Assembly: GCA_019973155.2 (NCBI GenBank)
Contig: BPQB01000009.1
Location: forward strand, 434,001 to 498,000
Origin: Phanerochaete sordida
Lineage: Eukaryota > Basidiomycota > Agaricomycetes > Polyporales > Phanerochaetaceae
DNA: 64,000 nucleotides
Direction: 5' to 3'
Part shown: in pieces, positions 23,190 to 33,320 of the stretch
Layout: every line of letters starts with the position of its first letter
How positions within the stretch are numbered: position 1 is the stretch's first letter
Made by a program: the position numbers and the translations under genes
The notes under the pieces: model-generated
The model's input: the letters and a program-made list of their open reading frames with translations, nothing else
Database searches by the model: none
What the model was told of the DNA's origin: nothing

Positions 23190-24340
23190 AAGGAGGTCTC
23201 TTGAGGAGGACCTGAGGACCATGACTTGCCGGCAGGGGTTTCGTCATCGAGGCTCCGCGTGTTTGTCTTGAGGTAATCTGGCAATGATGCAGACCTTGTA
23301 GGGACTTCTGGAGGACGACGGCTTGAGCCCGAGAGTCTTGAGTCCCGAGGCGCGCAGAACAGATGTCTTGAGGATGTCTTGAGGCCGTTTGAGGAGATGC
23401 TTGTGGAAAGCTCTTGATCGCAGATCTTCGAGGGCGAGCTTGCGAGGGATGTCTCCATGTTCAGTAGGTCTTGAGGGCATCATCTTCCAGTCGCCATTAG
23501 ATAGTCTTGGACACACGGCGACGGGGTTTTGGAGTCCCGAGATCTTGAAGGACATGTCTTGAGAACATCTTGAAGCTGCCTTGAACACGGAGACTTGAGG
23601 AGGAGATGTCGAAATCTCGAAGAAAGCGTCTTCGAGCGCCGCTTGGTGAGCTCGTCGTTCCGGGGATATTTTGAGGTGGACTTGAAGGAAGGTGGAAGCG
23701 ATGAAAACCTTGCGGAAGAACCTCTGGAGGACGACGGGTTGAGCCTGCGAGTCAAGTCCCGAGGAACGCTGCACAGATCTCTTGAAGATGTCGTCGTTTG
23801 AGGAGATGCTTGACGTAAAGCTCTTGATGACATATCTTCTACGGCGGGCTTGAGAGGGCCGTCTTCATCCCCAGGAGGTCTTGAGGGGAGGGTCATCCAG
23901 TGGCCTTCAGATAGTCTCGGAAATTCGAGGACGAGGTCTTGAGGTCTTCAAATAAATGCCTTGAAGATATCGTGAGGTCGCCTCAACGACGTGAGCACGG
24001 TGACTTGGGGATGAGACGTCGAGTTCTCGAGGAAAATGTCTTCAGAGCGCCGCTTGATGGGCCCATCGTTTCGAGGCATCTTGAGGTTGACTTGGAGGAA
24101 GGTCGGAAACGAGAGATCTTGACGAGCCGTGGCGACAGTCTTGAAGGCGAGGCCCGAGTCGTGGGCCTCGAGAGCACTAGAGAAAGATCTTGAAGAGGTC
24201 TTGAAGCGCTTTCTAGGATATCTTGAGGAGAAGGCCTTGAGGAGATGTCCCGGTAGACAACGTTTGACGACGAGGAAGAGTCTCCAAGGACATGGTCCTG
24301 AGAAGGTCTTGATGCGGCATTGGAGACTTGAGACCTAATA
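23190..24340 (+). repeat. Decayed minisatellite-like block with a ~416-bp tandem duplication
   Basis: The plus strand is built from many variants of a short motif, CTTGAGG / CTTGAAG, often preceded by GAT or GT; about 15 copies of CTTGAG occur within 1.1 kb. Over this lies a longer period. The segment starting at 23308 (CTGGAGGACGACGGCTTGAG) recurs at 23724 (CTGGAGGACGACGGGTTGAG), and both copies run on in the same order through AGATGCTTG, AGCTCTTGAT, AGGTCTTGAGGG, AGCGCCGCTTG and GACTTGGAGGAAGGT-like blocks, about 411-416 bases apart. A partial third unit follows to about 24340. Minus-strand open frames here reflect the biased composition and are not taken as genes. Confidence 0.75.
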
Positions 24341-24930
24341 GTACTGTGAGCTGGAATTCAATGGACTGAGACACACCTGTAGTCTATCCCCGTGGCGCGT
24401 GGGGGGAAGGCATGAGGACAACGTCTCGTGGGAAAGGCATTGAAGCCGCGAGCTCGAGGACACTATGAGAGATCTGGAGGAAGACAGCACGAGAGGAGCT
24501 TGGTAGGCTTGGATGGAGATTGAGACGACGAAGGGGTGCTTGACGACCAAGCAAAGCTTGGGGACGATGTATAGTCTAAAAGACGAGTAACATGGGCTCG
24601 GAAACCGGGAGAATTGAGAGATAACGAGGGCTTGAGGACGGAGAACAGGGGCTTGGGCACGAAGCGCGCGGGGGGGGGGCGACATACGATGTTTGAAGTG
24701 TGGGGACGGCGAGCGGCGGCGTGAACACGAGAAGTTGTAGCTCGAACGACGAGGACGGAGGCTTGAAGACGAACGTGGACGTGAAGACGAAGGATGACTC
24801 GAGCAAGAGCCTGCAGATGGCACTTACGAGAGGCGGGCTTGAGGTCAGCTGCGGGAGAGATGGAGGAGAGAGGGAAAGCGGGGTGGGGAGGCTGGACGCC
24901 GCTCTGGCCGAGGTTTATACCCCGGAGGCT
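24341..24930 (+). repeat. Purine-rich low-complexity DNA
   Basis: The plus strand is strongly enriched in G and A, with repeated GACG, GAGG and GGCTTGAGGAC words (for example AAGACGAACGTGGACGTGAA near 24770) and a run of nine G at 24672-24680. It merges with the repeat block on its left. Open frames on both strands have no family features. The region ends near 24930, where base composition becomes balanced again. Confidence 0.55.
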
Positions 24931-25149
24931 GGCAGGGCGTCGATCGCGGTCACGTGTGCTTGTCGAGTAAACGAACGCACCTGTTTCCAAGGCCCAGTCG
25001 CCAGCCCGGGTCAGTCACAGGGTCCCTCAGGTAGCGTGCGCCGGATCGCGCGTTCGTCGAGTGCGGTCGCAGGATCGCCCAGCGCACACCTCGCCGGTTC
25101 GAGCTGGACGAGTCTGCGACGCCTGGACGCGTTCGTGTCCGTGCTTTGA

Positions 25150-25690
25150 GATGTCTGCGACTAGTCTCGGCTCTAGACTCTCAACCCGCGGTAAGAGAAT
25201 AGCAATGGGGGCTTTCGGAGTTCGAAATCCACATTGCAGAAGTGCGGGTTGAGAGTCTGGTGACTTTCGCTTGGGCGGGTGTAGATGAGATATCACGTGA
25301 CTTGGGCCATGTCGCGCTCGTTGCCCACGTCTTTGCGCTACTCGTACATCAAAAAATCAATATTTGTGCCAGATGACACATTGTGAAGATCTACTAGTGT
25401 TTTGGATCCAAATCGTATTTTTCCTAGGCCTTAGGCGGCACCGGAGGAGGCCTCTCGGACGCGGACGCGACGGGCGCCTACGCGAGCTACCATTCCAGCT
25501 GTCCGCCCAGGAAGCTCACGTGGAGACTTACCTACACCCGCCCAAGCGAAAGTCACCAGACGCTACAGAGCAAGCTCTGCAGCTGGAGTTTCAAACTCCG
25601 CTATCAGACCGTTATAACGGTTTGTTAGGCTGCCTCTCTCCCTTGCTCAGCGTCTGGAGATCGAGACTAGTCTGCGACAGCATTGCGAGT
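25150..25690. mobile_element. Inverted-repeat (fold-back or MITE-like) element, decayed
   Basis: A perfect 30-base inverted repeat occurs at 25255-25284 and 25532-25561. Similarity continues outward with mismatches on both sides: GGAGTT(C/T)GAAA near 25217 against 25580-25600, and GACTAGTCTCG near 25158 against its complement near 25665. Each arm is therefore about 130-160 bases around a central part of about 250 bases. A second perfect 15-base inverted repeat, 25175-25189 with 25244-25258, lies inside the left arm and would fold as a hairpin. No transposase frame is present. No target-site duplication could be fixed, because the outer ends are eroded. Confidence 0.5.
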
Positions 25691-26465
25691 TCGTTTCCTC
25701 AGAAGGTGTTTTGCTGTCGTCGAGTCGGAAGTTACACGGTGGGCGGAGGCAAGGAGCGTCAGCCGACGTGTGGCGCTTGATACGCCCAGCAAAGCGCGTG
25801 TGGGAGTCTGAAGCTGAAGCGTCCTCCGCTCATCTTTTCGCAAGTACATGCGCCTTGACACTTATGACCCTTCGTGGACTCGTTGATATTCTCAGAGAAT
25901 TCACACGCTCGCCCCAGTACCGCAGAAGCTCTTTCAACAGCTGGTAAATGAGCCATAGATACGGTACAGTACATAGTACTAAGCGTTCTTCACTGTTTGC
26001 AAGCTATGTCGCGGCTGTCAGTGCCTATCGGAGAGATGCTTGCGGGCCGCCAGGCCTAGTGGAAGCCAGCATCCTGCAGGAACCTGCTGAGAGCCGTGCC
26101 TTCGACAGCATCCCCCTCTATGACGGGGTTTGGAGTAATGAATACATACGCCACTACAACACAGTGGTAGCGTCGATCATCATGTTCGTCGTTCAAACTC
26201 ACGATGCTCACCTCCATCATCGTCAACTTTGGTCTCCAATCCTTGAACTCGCAGTTGCTCCTGCATGGCGTCCTTCGTGATGCCTTGCGGGTACATCTCG
26301 GGCTGCAATAAAGATGGGTCGGCGAGTACAGGACAATATCATAGTGACACTGACTGGGAAGAGAGAGAAAAGGTCATCGTGGCAAAGGACGACGCTCTTG
26401 GCATCAGGTCGTCGCTGGAAGAATGTCAGCCTTATTGGACATTCCTGAGCACTCCGATAATTATA
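25691..26465. other. Downstream region of unnamed family gene, no firm gene
   Basis: Several short frames on both strands, none with family features. A stretch at about 26235-26413 on the minus strand may be an extra exon of the gene at 26466-27654 (see findings). Confidence 0.35.
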
Positions 26466-27654
26466 TCATACTTCCAAGACAAGCTCCAGCAAGTCATTGA
26501 GGGGTTCCGCGATCTGACCTGTCCTCAGAAACCCTCTTAGTTTGGGAGATGTTAGAGAACCTACTGAGAGGCAATATATATTCGGCTCTTCGCTGATTTC
26601 GATATCCATGGACCCAGATGAGAGATCTCCTGTGACCTCGTCCTCGCATTCCTGCGGGGCTTGGTCGGCGGAGGAAGGTGAGGATATATCCCGCTGTGCA
26701 TTCAGCAGACGATCGAAGAATCTTCGCAGCGCTGAATACTCTGCCCGTGAGGGTCTGCCATCTCCGGGGTCTACCAGGTCCCTCGCCTCTGCCTTGACGC
26801 CTATCGCACGCCCGAGCTTGAGCGGGCGGGTCTTGATCTTGTAGTACCGAATAAACAGACACTGGTTACATGCGCCGGGGCTAACGTCATCGTTAAACGG
26901 ACCGCAGCGTGTGACCCAGGACATCTGCACGGCGGAACCTGCAGTGACTTCAAACGACGCGGAGGCATACGAGCCTGCAGAGGCACTGATCGAGAATTCG
27001 TGCGCCGTGCTGGAGTTCGAGATCGCCGCCAGCGCCCAGTTGGTGGTCTTCAGCCAGCCGGAGACGAGGACGATGGCGTCGGACCGGACAAGGAAGCCCT
27101 TCTCCTTCGCGTAGGTGCACCAAGAGGAGTGGTGCGCAGCGATATATTCCCAAAATGCCCGGTTGCTGATGTACCATTCCTGGTGGCCAAAGCCTCCGAG
27201 GACGGTGACTGCACCTTTGCTGCCGTGGCAGCTGAAGCTGTACGAAGCCCCAACGATGTTGCTACCGACCGAGTTAGACAGGTCGTAACGCCGAGAACCC
27301 TCGACACTCAAGTACTCACGCTTGATCAGCGACTTCAGCACCGACCTTTTGAAATCTGGTGGTGCTGGTACAAATCGGGCCCGGGGCTACGTATCTGGGT
27401 CTGGTGCGGAAGTGTCTCCGATCCGGCTGCAGCACAACGAAATTCTGCGGAACGCCGTAGACGTTGATAGGATGGTCGGCAGGATACATCGCGTTGAAGA
27501 GGCGTATGAACTGCCCCTCCGAGACAAAGCCAACGTCGCCGATCTGCACATCGCCATATGGCCCAGGCTCGGCCTCGGGTTGCCACAGCGGCAGCCCAAA
27601 GCCACGGCCGACGAGCTGTTCAGCGTAGGTGACCCAGGAGGGAGAATAGCTCAT
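26466..27654 (-). CDS. Member of an unnamed basidiomycete protein family (copy 2)
   Basis: Two exons, 376 residues: 27320-27654 and 26466-27261. No named domain is recognised. It is a paralogue of the gene at 8511: shared blocks are GFGLPLW...VQIGDVGFVSEGQFIRLFN, HHSSWCTYAKEKGF, VLVSGWLKTTNWALAAISNS, QCLFIRYYKIKTR and the helical end IAEPLNDLLELVLEV. The single intron is phase 2 and matches the first intron of copy 1. The C-terminal third between YYKIK and the end is acidic and serine-rich and poorly conserved. There is no signal peptide or membrane span. Unlike copy 1, no WD40 frame follows. The stop at 26466 may be bypassed by a further splice at GTATGA. It is read divergently from the F-box-like gene at 28121. 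Confidence 0.65.
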
Positions 27655-28120
27655 CGAGAGGGGTGAGAAGGAGCAGCGCGACAAACGATCTCAAGATAAG
27701 TAGGTCACCCTTTGGCCGTGGGATACTAGTGCGCGCGCGATAAAATCATGGACGTCCCGTGCCAGATATCTGTGCGCTCGAGCAGCGCGCGCGGCTCCTG
27801 CTGCGCAACTGACGTCTCTGATATATTGGAAGCTCTCTGTGTAATGATGTTGATATCAGTAGTCCCAGCATACCCATGCAGCTGCACAAACTGATAAAAC
27901 GGACCCTGTTGTGAATGGGAGACACGAAAAAGCGCGAACGACGAACGAACGCTGCAACGGCACCTAACTCGGTCGAGCATAGCATTACGTAAGCTGCGAC
28001 TTACGATTGTTCGGTTGCAGCTCATCCACAACCACCACAGCAGCTGGCACTTGCGAGTTTGGTCGCTATACTTTCGTTTGCCTACATATTATCACTCTAA
28101 CGCTATCGGCAGACTCTGAC
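27655..28120. promoter_or_regulatory. Divergent promoter region
   Basis: 466 bases between outward-pointing start codons of the unnamed family gene (copy 2) and an F-box-like gene. No clear TATA box; nothing else recognised. Confidence 0.4.
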
Positions 28121-29529
28121 ATGGCAGTCCCAGACCTACCCCCGGAGCTCGTGACCCTCATCCTCGAGGATCTGTATGAACCTCCACCAAGTACGCCTCC
28201 CGACGAGCCATCGGACAAGTCGAACCTACGGGCCTGCAGGCTCGTTTGTCGATCTTGGGCGACTCTTGCAGCAGAGCAGCTGTTCCGCGCCATCTACGTC
28301 TCCTTCTGCCCGTCTGTCGAGGACGCGTGGCAGATGGTTGATGGCCTCTATCCGCCACTCCGAGGACGATGGATGCGCGACCACCATGGGAAGAAGTGGC
28401 CACTCAAGACTCTTGAAGGCTTCCGTGAGTTCTTTGCAAGCCGAGACGACCTCCGGTCGCACGTCCGCTGGGTGCTCCTGCGCGGCTATACCTCAGACGC
28501 GTGGGACGCCGACAAACGTGAAGTGTCCGCCCAGCTCTTCGTGGAAATCGTCAACATGCTACCACGCCTGCACGTCCTCCATCTGACCAACGTGTCAATC
28601 AGCAACTCAGCGCTCATCGCTGGGCATGAGCCCTACCGCGTCGCGCGCACGCTGGGCCATCTCACGATCCGCTACCCTTACGAGCCGTGGGCCAACACGC
28701 AGCTGGCGCGACTGCTGCGCCGCTTCGCTGCTGTGGACGAGCTCCAGCTTCCCTTTGACGCCTTCGGCGAGGACGGTGGCGAGGAGCTTGTCGCCGCGCA
28801 GGCGGCTCCCTTAGCCGTCCGTGTCTTGCGCGTCGCGGGCCACGACGGGAGTTTCTTGCGGGACTTGCGGCCTCTGCTTGACCTTGGCAAACTCCGGAAA
28901 CTGAGCATGTGTGACCCTCCGACGCGCGAGACATTTGCGGCAACCCAGAACTTCATCTATGCAAGCTCTGCGCTCGAACACCTTTGCTACACGTTCTCGT
29001 TGGCTACTCTCATGTATCACCCAGATAGTACGTATTCGCACTCGATCATATATTCCTCGCCGCTGACACTGCGCACATAGTTGTTACAGTTCCTGACCTC
29101 AGTCGCAGCACCTCCCTGAAGAGCGCTAATTTCGGGATTGCTAGACCCATCGACGGCTTTTCAGACAGCCCCGACAGCGACTTGATAGGCGCATTAGCCA
29201 CACTGCTGAAGAACGCTCGCTTTGAGTCGCTTGGCGCCTACAAGCTCGTCCTGCGCATCCGCCGGAAATCCATGCGATCCTTGCAAGACGGGAGCAAGAT
29301 CTCGCCGCTGAATGGGACGCTCGACGACATGCGCCGCCGCTGGAATGCGCTCAAGGAGATCTGGATTATGTGCGAAAAGGAGGAGGACGAGCATGCCAGG
29401 ACCTCCATCGCCGGCCAGGTCAGGTTCCTGCTTCCGCAGCCGTCGATGAATTGCGTCCTCCGCGTTCTGTTTGCGCAGCAGCCCATGGAGCTTCCTCCGA
29501 TCGCCGACCTAATTGTGACGCGGTTATAA
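28121..29529 (+). CDS. F-box-like protein
   Basis: Two exons, 451 residues: 28121-29027 and 29081-29529. The N-terminus DLPPELVTLILEDLYE...SNLRACRLVCRSWATLAAEQLFRAI (residues 5-60) is an F-box-type Skp1-binding motif interrupted by a proline-rich loop. The body has leucine-rich strands (LPRLHVLHLTNVSIS, LGHLTIRYPYEPW, VRVLRVAG, LGKLRKLSMCD), as in basidiomycete F-box proteins that choose ubiquitination targets. The last 75 residues (GTLDDMRRRWNALKEIWIMC onward to ADLIVTRL) are copied again just downstream at 29585-29821. I chose the ATG at 28121 because it begins the F-box and follows an in-frame stretch without motif. The target is unknown. Confidence 0.65.
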
Positions 29530-29584
29530 CTTATCGTACTCCGTGTAAGCTGGCGTTGTCAATAAGGAGTCAAGGTGACAATAG

Positions 29585-29821
29585 TGGCTGATTGTGCCCC
29601 CGCTGAACGAGGTGCTGGGTGACATGCGCCGTCGGTGGGACACGCTCAAGGAAATCTGGATCATTTGCGAAGGGGAGGACGAGCATGTCAGGACCGCCAT
29701 TGGGGAGAGGATCAAGTTCTTGCTACCGCAGCCATCGACGGATGGTGTCCTTTGCGTATTACTTGCGCAGCAGTCCATGGAGCTGCCCCCGGTCGCCGAT
29801 CTAATTATTGCGCGTTTGTAG
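29585..29821 (+). pseudogene. Tandem copy of the F-box gene's last 75 codons
   Basis: This segment encodes PPLNEVLGDMRRRWDTLKEI and onward to VADLIIARL with a stop, about two thirds identical by eye (about 50 of 75) to residues at the end of the upstream gene; the two lie about 292 bases apart. Similarity continues into the 3' flank (AATAAGGAG in both). It has no start codon, and an in-frame TAG precedes it, exactly at a possible splice acceptor (ending 29584). It is either a partial duplication left without a promoter or an alternative last exon of the upstream gene. No stop or frameshift breaks its 75 codons. Confidence 0.6.
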
Positions 29822-30097
29822 AGCCAGCGTAGGAATAAGGAGCCGAGCTCGAGGCATCGATGCACAAGAGTCCAAGAAGCGCTTACCCTGTCTAGCAAAG
29901 CGTGCGTGGCGTGCAGCTCTTTCCAATGTCTGACAACATCGTTTTGTCGAGTCCCGACCAGCTGATGATCTGGGTAGCTACAATACATACATGATTCTCG
30001 TTCGCGAGCTCGAGCGCGCCTGCCCTGTCTACCATACAATTACAAACAACTCTGCGTCGCGTTCGTCGGTAGCACGCCGAGCGCCGCGCGGCCGCGC

Positions 30098-33000
30098 CTA
30101 GACGTCGTACGCGACGCGCCCGCCGACCCAGGCATACGGGTAGTTATGCTGGTAGTAGTTGCGCAGGGTGCGCCTGTCCGCGAGGCGCGGCGCGGTCGCG
30201 TAGCTGCCGCCGATCTGCGAACCAGGAATCAGCACCGGCGGAGGACGGCCATCCAGTAGCGCAGCACGTACCACGACCTGGTGGTGGCCGTCGAAAAAGT
30301 CCGTCGAGTAGCCCGGGTAGAGCACGGACGGGACGAAGCCCTCGTGCGGCTCGAGGACGGTGGCGGTCCACTCGAACACGCCGCCGTTGTGCCCCCTGCC
30401 GCCCCGCGCGTCCAGCCCGTGCGTGGCTCTGCGCGTCCCCGTCAGCGATGCGCGTGCACAGCGGGCGCGGGAGGACTCACGGGACGGGGTGCCAGTTGCG
30501 GAAGCCGACGTTCGCGCCGCCCTCGTAGCCCGAGTTGAACTTGTCGTAGAAGAGGCGCAGCTCGGGCTCGGTCGGCAGGCGGCCGCCCTTGACCTTTGCG
30601 TATGCGGACAGGTTGTCGCACGACGTGACGATGGGCCAGTTCCGCGCGATCTTCATCGGGACCGGGCCGTACATGGTACGGACCTACGCACTCATGAGCA
30701 CTGCGCAGTGCTGGAAGAGAACGAGCACGTACCTGAGTCTCGCCGTTCACCTCGACCCAGCTGCCGGGGTACTGCACCTTGCCCTTGCCCGCACCGTTGT
30801 AGAACTCGAGGAACTCGCCGTTCGTGACGGGCCGCCACTCGATCTTGAACTGCCCGACTTGCACCTCGCGGCGCGGGTGCTCGTTGTCCCAGCCGAAGGC
30901 GTGGTCAGGCGTATAGAGCAGATGATCATCCGCCTCGTCGTCGTCGTGGCCGAGCGTGATCGTCTCCGGTCCGAGGGCGACCGCGGGCGAAGTGGGCTGG
31001 GGCGCGACGTCCCAGGTCTTCGCGAGGATGTCCCAGGCGGGCGGGACGAAGCCGGTGGGCGGGATCGTGCCGGTACCAGCGCGCTGCAGAAGCATGTACA
31101 GAAGGGTCTGGACATCGGCGGTCAGATCGTACACGCAAGGGCACGCGCCATATTTCGCTCACCTCGGCGTGGAAGGCCTCGTGCTCGAGCGTCATGAACA
31201 ACACTCGGGCAACCTTCCGGGTGAGGGTGACCTTGCCTGCGACGATGTTGTCATAGAGCTTCAAAACGCGGGTGCGGACGCGACTCTGGAACGCGAAGAT
31301 AGAGCTCTGGGAAGGCCAGTCCTCCGGGCGCTGGGGAACTTCAGAGTGAGGCTATTGGGACGGGGGTCGGTCAACTGAGAAGAGAAGGTGACGCGCGGTT
31401 GACATACATGGCACAGAGTTGGGTCGTCGACGTTCGGATCGATCCCTCTCTGGAGACGACAAGTTCAACGGTCAGCGAGCACAGGCCAGCAAGGAAACCA
31501 TCAATTTACCTCGAAGATATCCTGCAGACAGTGTCAGATCGCAACTCAGAACGCCAGATCAAATATATCCGACCTTGAAGTTCTGCGGCTCCGTGTGCGG
31601 CTCCTGCAGCAGGCGCGAGAGGTGGATGTCGAGGAACGCGGGGATGTGGCCCTGGTAGAAGAGGCAGATGTGGCGCAGGTCGATCGGCTTCTGGAAGAGC
31701 ATCGACGACGGGATCATGCGGCGGTTGATGAAGTCCCACAGCGCCCACATGTCGTGCCACTCGCGCACCGTCGGGAGCCCGAACGGCGTCGACGTCGCGG
31801 TCGTGGGCGTCAGCAGCGGGAACATGAACTGCGGGCGTTCGAGCAGCCAGAGCGAGTACCGTGACGAGCTGTCCGTCCAGCGGTGCACGGGGCGCAGGTT
31901 GGCGTCGGAGAAGAGCTTGTAAACCTCCTGCTCAGGGTACTGAAGCAACGATAAGCTACATCCAAACACGGGTCTCTAGAGAACTCACTTTGTGCGAGAC
32001 CTCGACGCGGACGAGTTCGTCGGGCTGGAAAGTGAACTCCGCACCGGTGGTCGGGTCGACGACTGTCTGCTTCGACTTTGACTTGTAGTATGCCTCGTGC
32101 CTCTCTGCAAGTAGGTGAGTGGATGCACAAAGCGAGGACAAAGTGAATAGACGCACGGAGCTCTTCGTTGTACTTGCCAACGTACTCCCAGTTGCTTTCG
32201 TCGAACAAGTGCTCGTCACCCAGCGTACGCCCGGCGACACGCAGCCCGTTCATAATAAAGTCCTTGGTGAGGCCCTTGGGGTCGTTGTATGCGACCTCGA
32301 TAGCCTCGCCATCGGTGCAGTGGTCGAGTCCGATGAGGATCGTGTTACCCGAGCCCGGTTCGAGCGGGAGCGAGCGCAAGAACTCTGCGTCGCCGCCGCG
32401 CCCAAAGTTGCCGAGCGACGAGCCGAGGAAGAGCATGTGGAACGGCGCCTGCTCGTGGCCGGGCGTCGACGGCGGGGTGAGCTCGGTGTCCTCGCTCGCC
32501 GAGGAGCCCGGCGAGGGGTCCCTGGGTGCGTTGATCCGCTCGAGCTGGTACCGATCCCGGATTTGCGGTGCGGCTTCCTGTGCCTGGAGGCCGCCGGACT
32601 GGATCAGCGCCAGGCCGTCTTCGTACGTCGCGCAGAGGCCCTTGGTGTTGACCTTGCCCTGCAGCTCGGCGCCGAGGTCGGAGTGGGCAAGCTCGGTGAG
32701 CGTGCGCTCGAGCTCGCGCTTCTCGAGGTCGAGGGCGTAGTAGGTCACAGGCGGGCGATCCATTTGTTCTGGTACGAGGTGGGATATGGCGCGTAGGATG
32801 TGGGACGTCTTTCTCAGGGCACTGCGTGGAGTCGTGCATCAGCTTTATATTCATCGCAAAGCGGGATCTCAGGCCAAGATCTGGGAGGAAGATAGGGTAT
32901 GTCACATTGGAGGACACATGCCCTCGCTATCTATGATTCTGAACCGCGGAGAGAAGCAGTGCAAAGGAACCACGACAGTTGCCATTGATGGAAAGTACTT

Positions 33001-33320
33001 AGACGCGACACTCACCCAGCACCCAGCTCGACGACGGTCTCGACCGCGGCCCTGCCTCCGTTTGCGGCGTGCATATAGCGAGCAATGTCGTCGGCGTGCG
33101 TCTTGAGGATCTCCTCCTCGGCGGAGAAGAGGTAATACTCGGGTGCCTCGGTCGTGATCCTGTCGTACAGGCGGAGGCCGCGTTCGTCATAGAGCAGCAT
33201 GGTGGGCAGGACCTTGCTGCCTGCGGGGCGCGCGAGGCCGTCGAGGATGTCATCGCGGATGGGGCTGCTGGCGGCGGCGTGGCTGCGGGCGTCGACGATG
33301 TCGATAGCGGCGGCGGCCAT
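30098..33320 (-). CDS. egt1: Ergothioneine biosynthesis protein Egt1 (methyltransferase-sulfoxide synthase)
   Basis: Ten exons give 867 residues: 33016-33320, 32157-32821, 31989-32104, 31574-31939, 31510-31521, 31408-31449, 31163-31351, 30733-31107, 30481-30683, 30098-30428. The N-terminal half is an EgtD-like SAM methyltransferase (LYDERGLRLYDRIT, VELGAGALRKTSHIL, LGSSLGNF), which makes hercynine from histidine. The second half is an EgtB-like iron sulfoxide synthase. It has a DinB part with iron-ligand histidines (FYQGHIPAF, and the HxxxH of LEHEAFHAE), then an FGE-type part (WRPVTNGEFLEFY, GGRLPTEPELRLF, GFRNWHPVP, HNGGVFEWT), which joins cysteine to hercynine. Ergothioneine is a fungal antioxidant. 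Exon 5 has only 12 bases (DIFE). Intron 1 is unusually long (194 bases). Confidence 0.95.

Noticed and set aside
23190..24340. CRISPR array
   Set aside because: The repeats are degenerate, not regularly spaced by unique spacers, and the genome is eukaryotic.
23243..24990. Minus-strand frames of 110-176 codons over the repeat block
   Set aside because: Ser/Arg/Pro-rich translations of the repeat motif, no start context, no splice pattern, no family features.
27726..28031. Minus-strand 101-codon frame in the divergent promoter region
   Set aside because: No motif, no splice link to the adjacent family gene, and it lies where both promoters must be.
31163..31351. Apparent one-base frameshift in egt1 exon 7
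   Set aside because: It came from a miscounted base on first reading. The sequence reads in frame through HSEVPQRPEDWPSQSS and the exon is intact.
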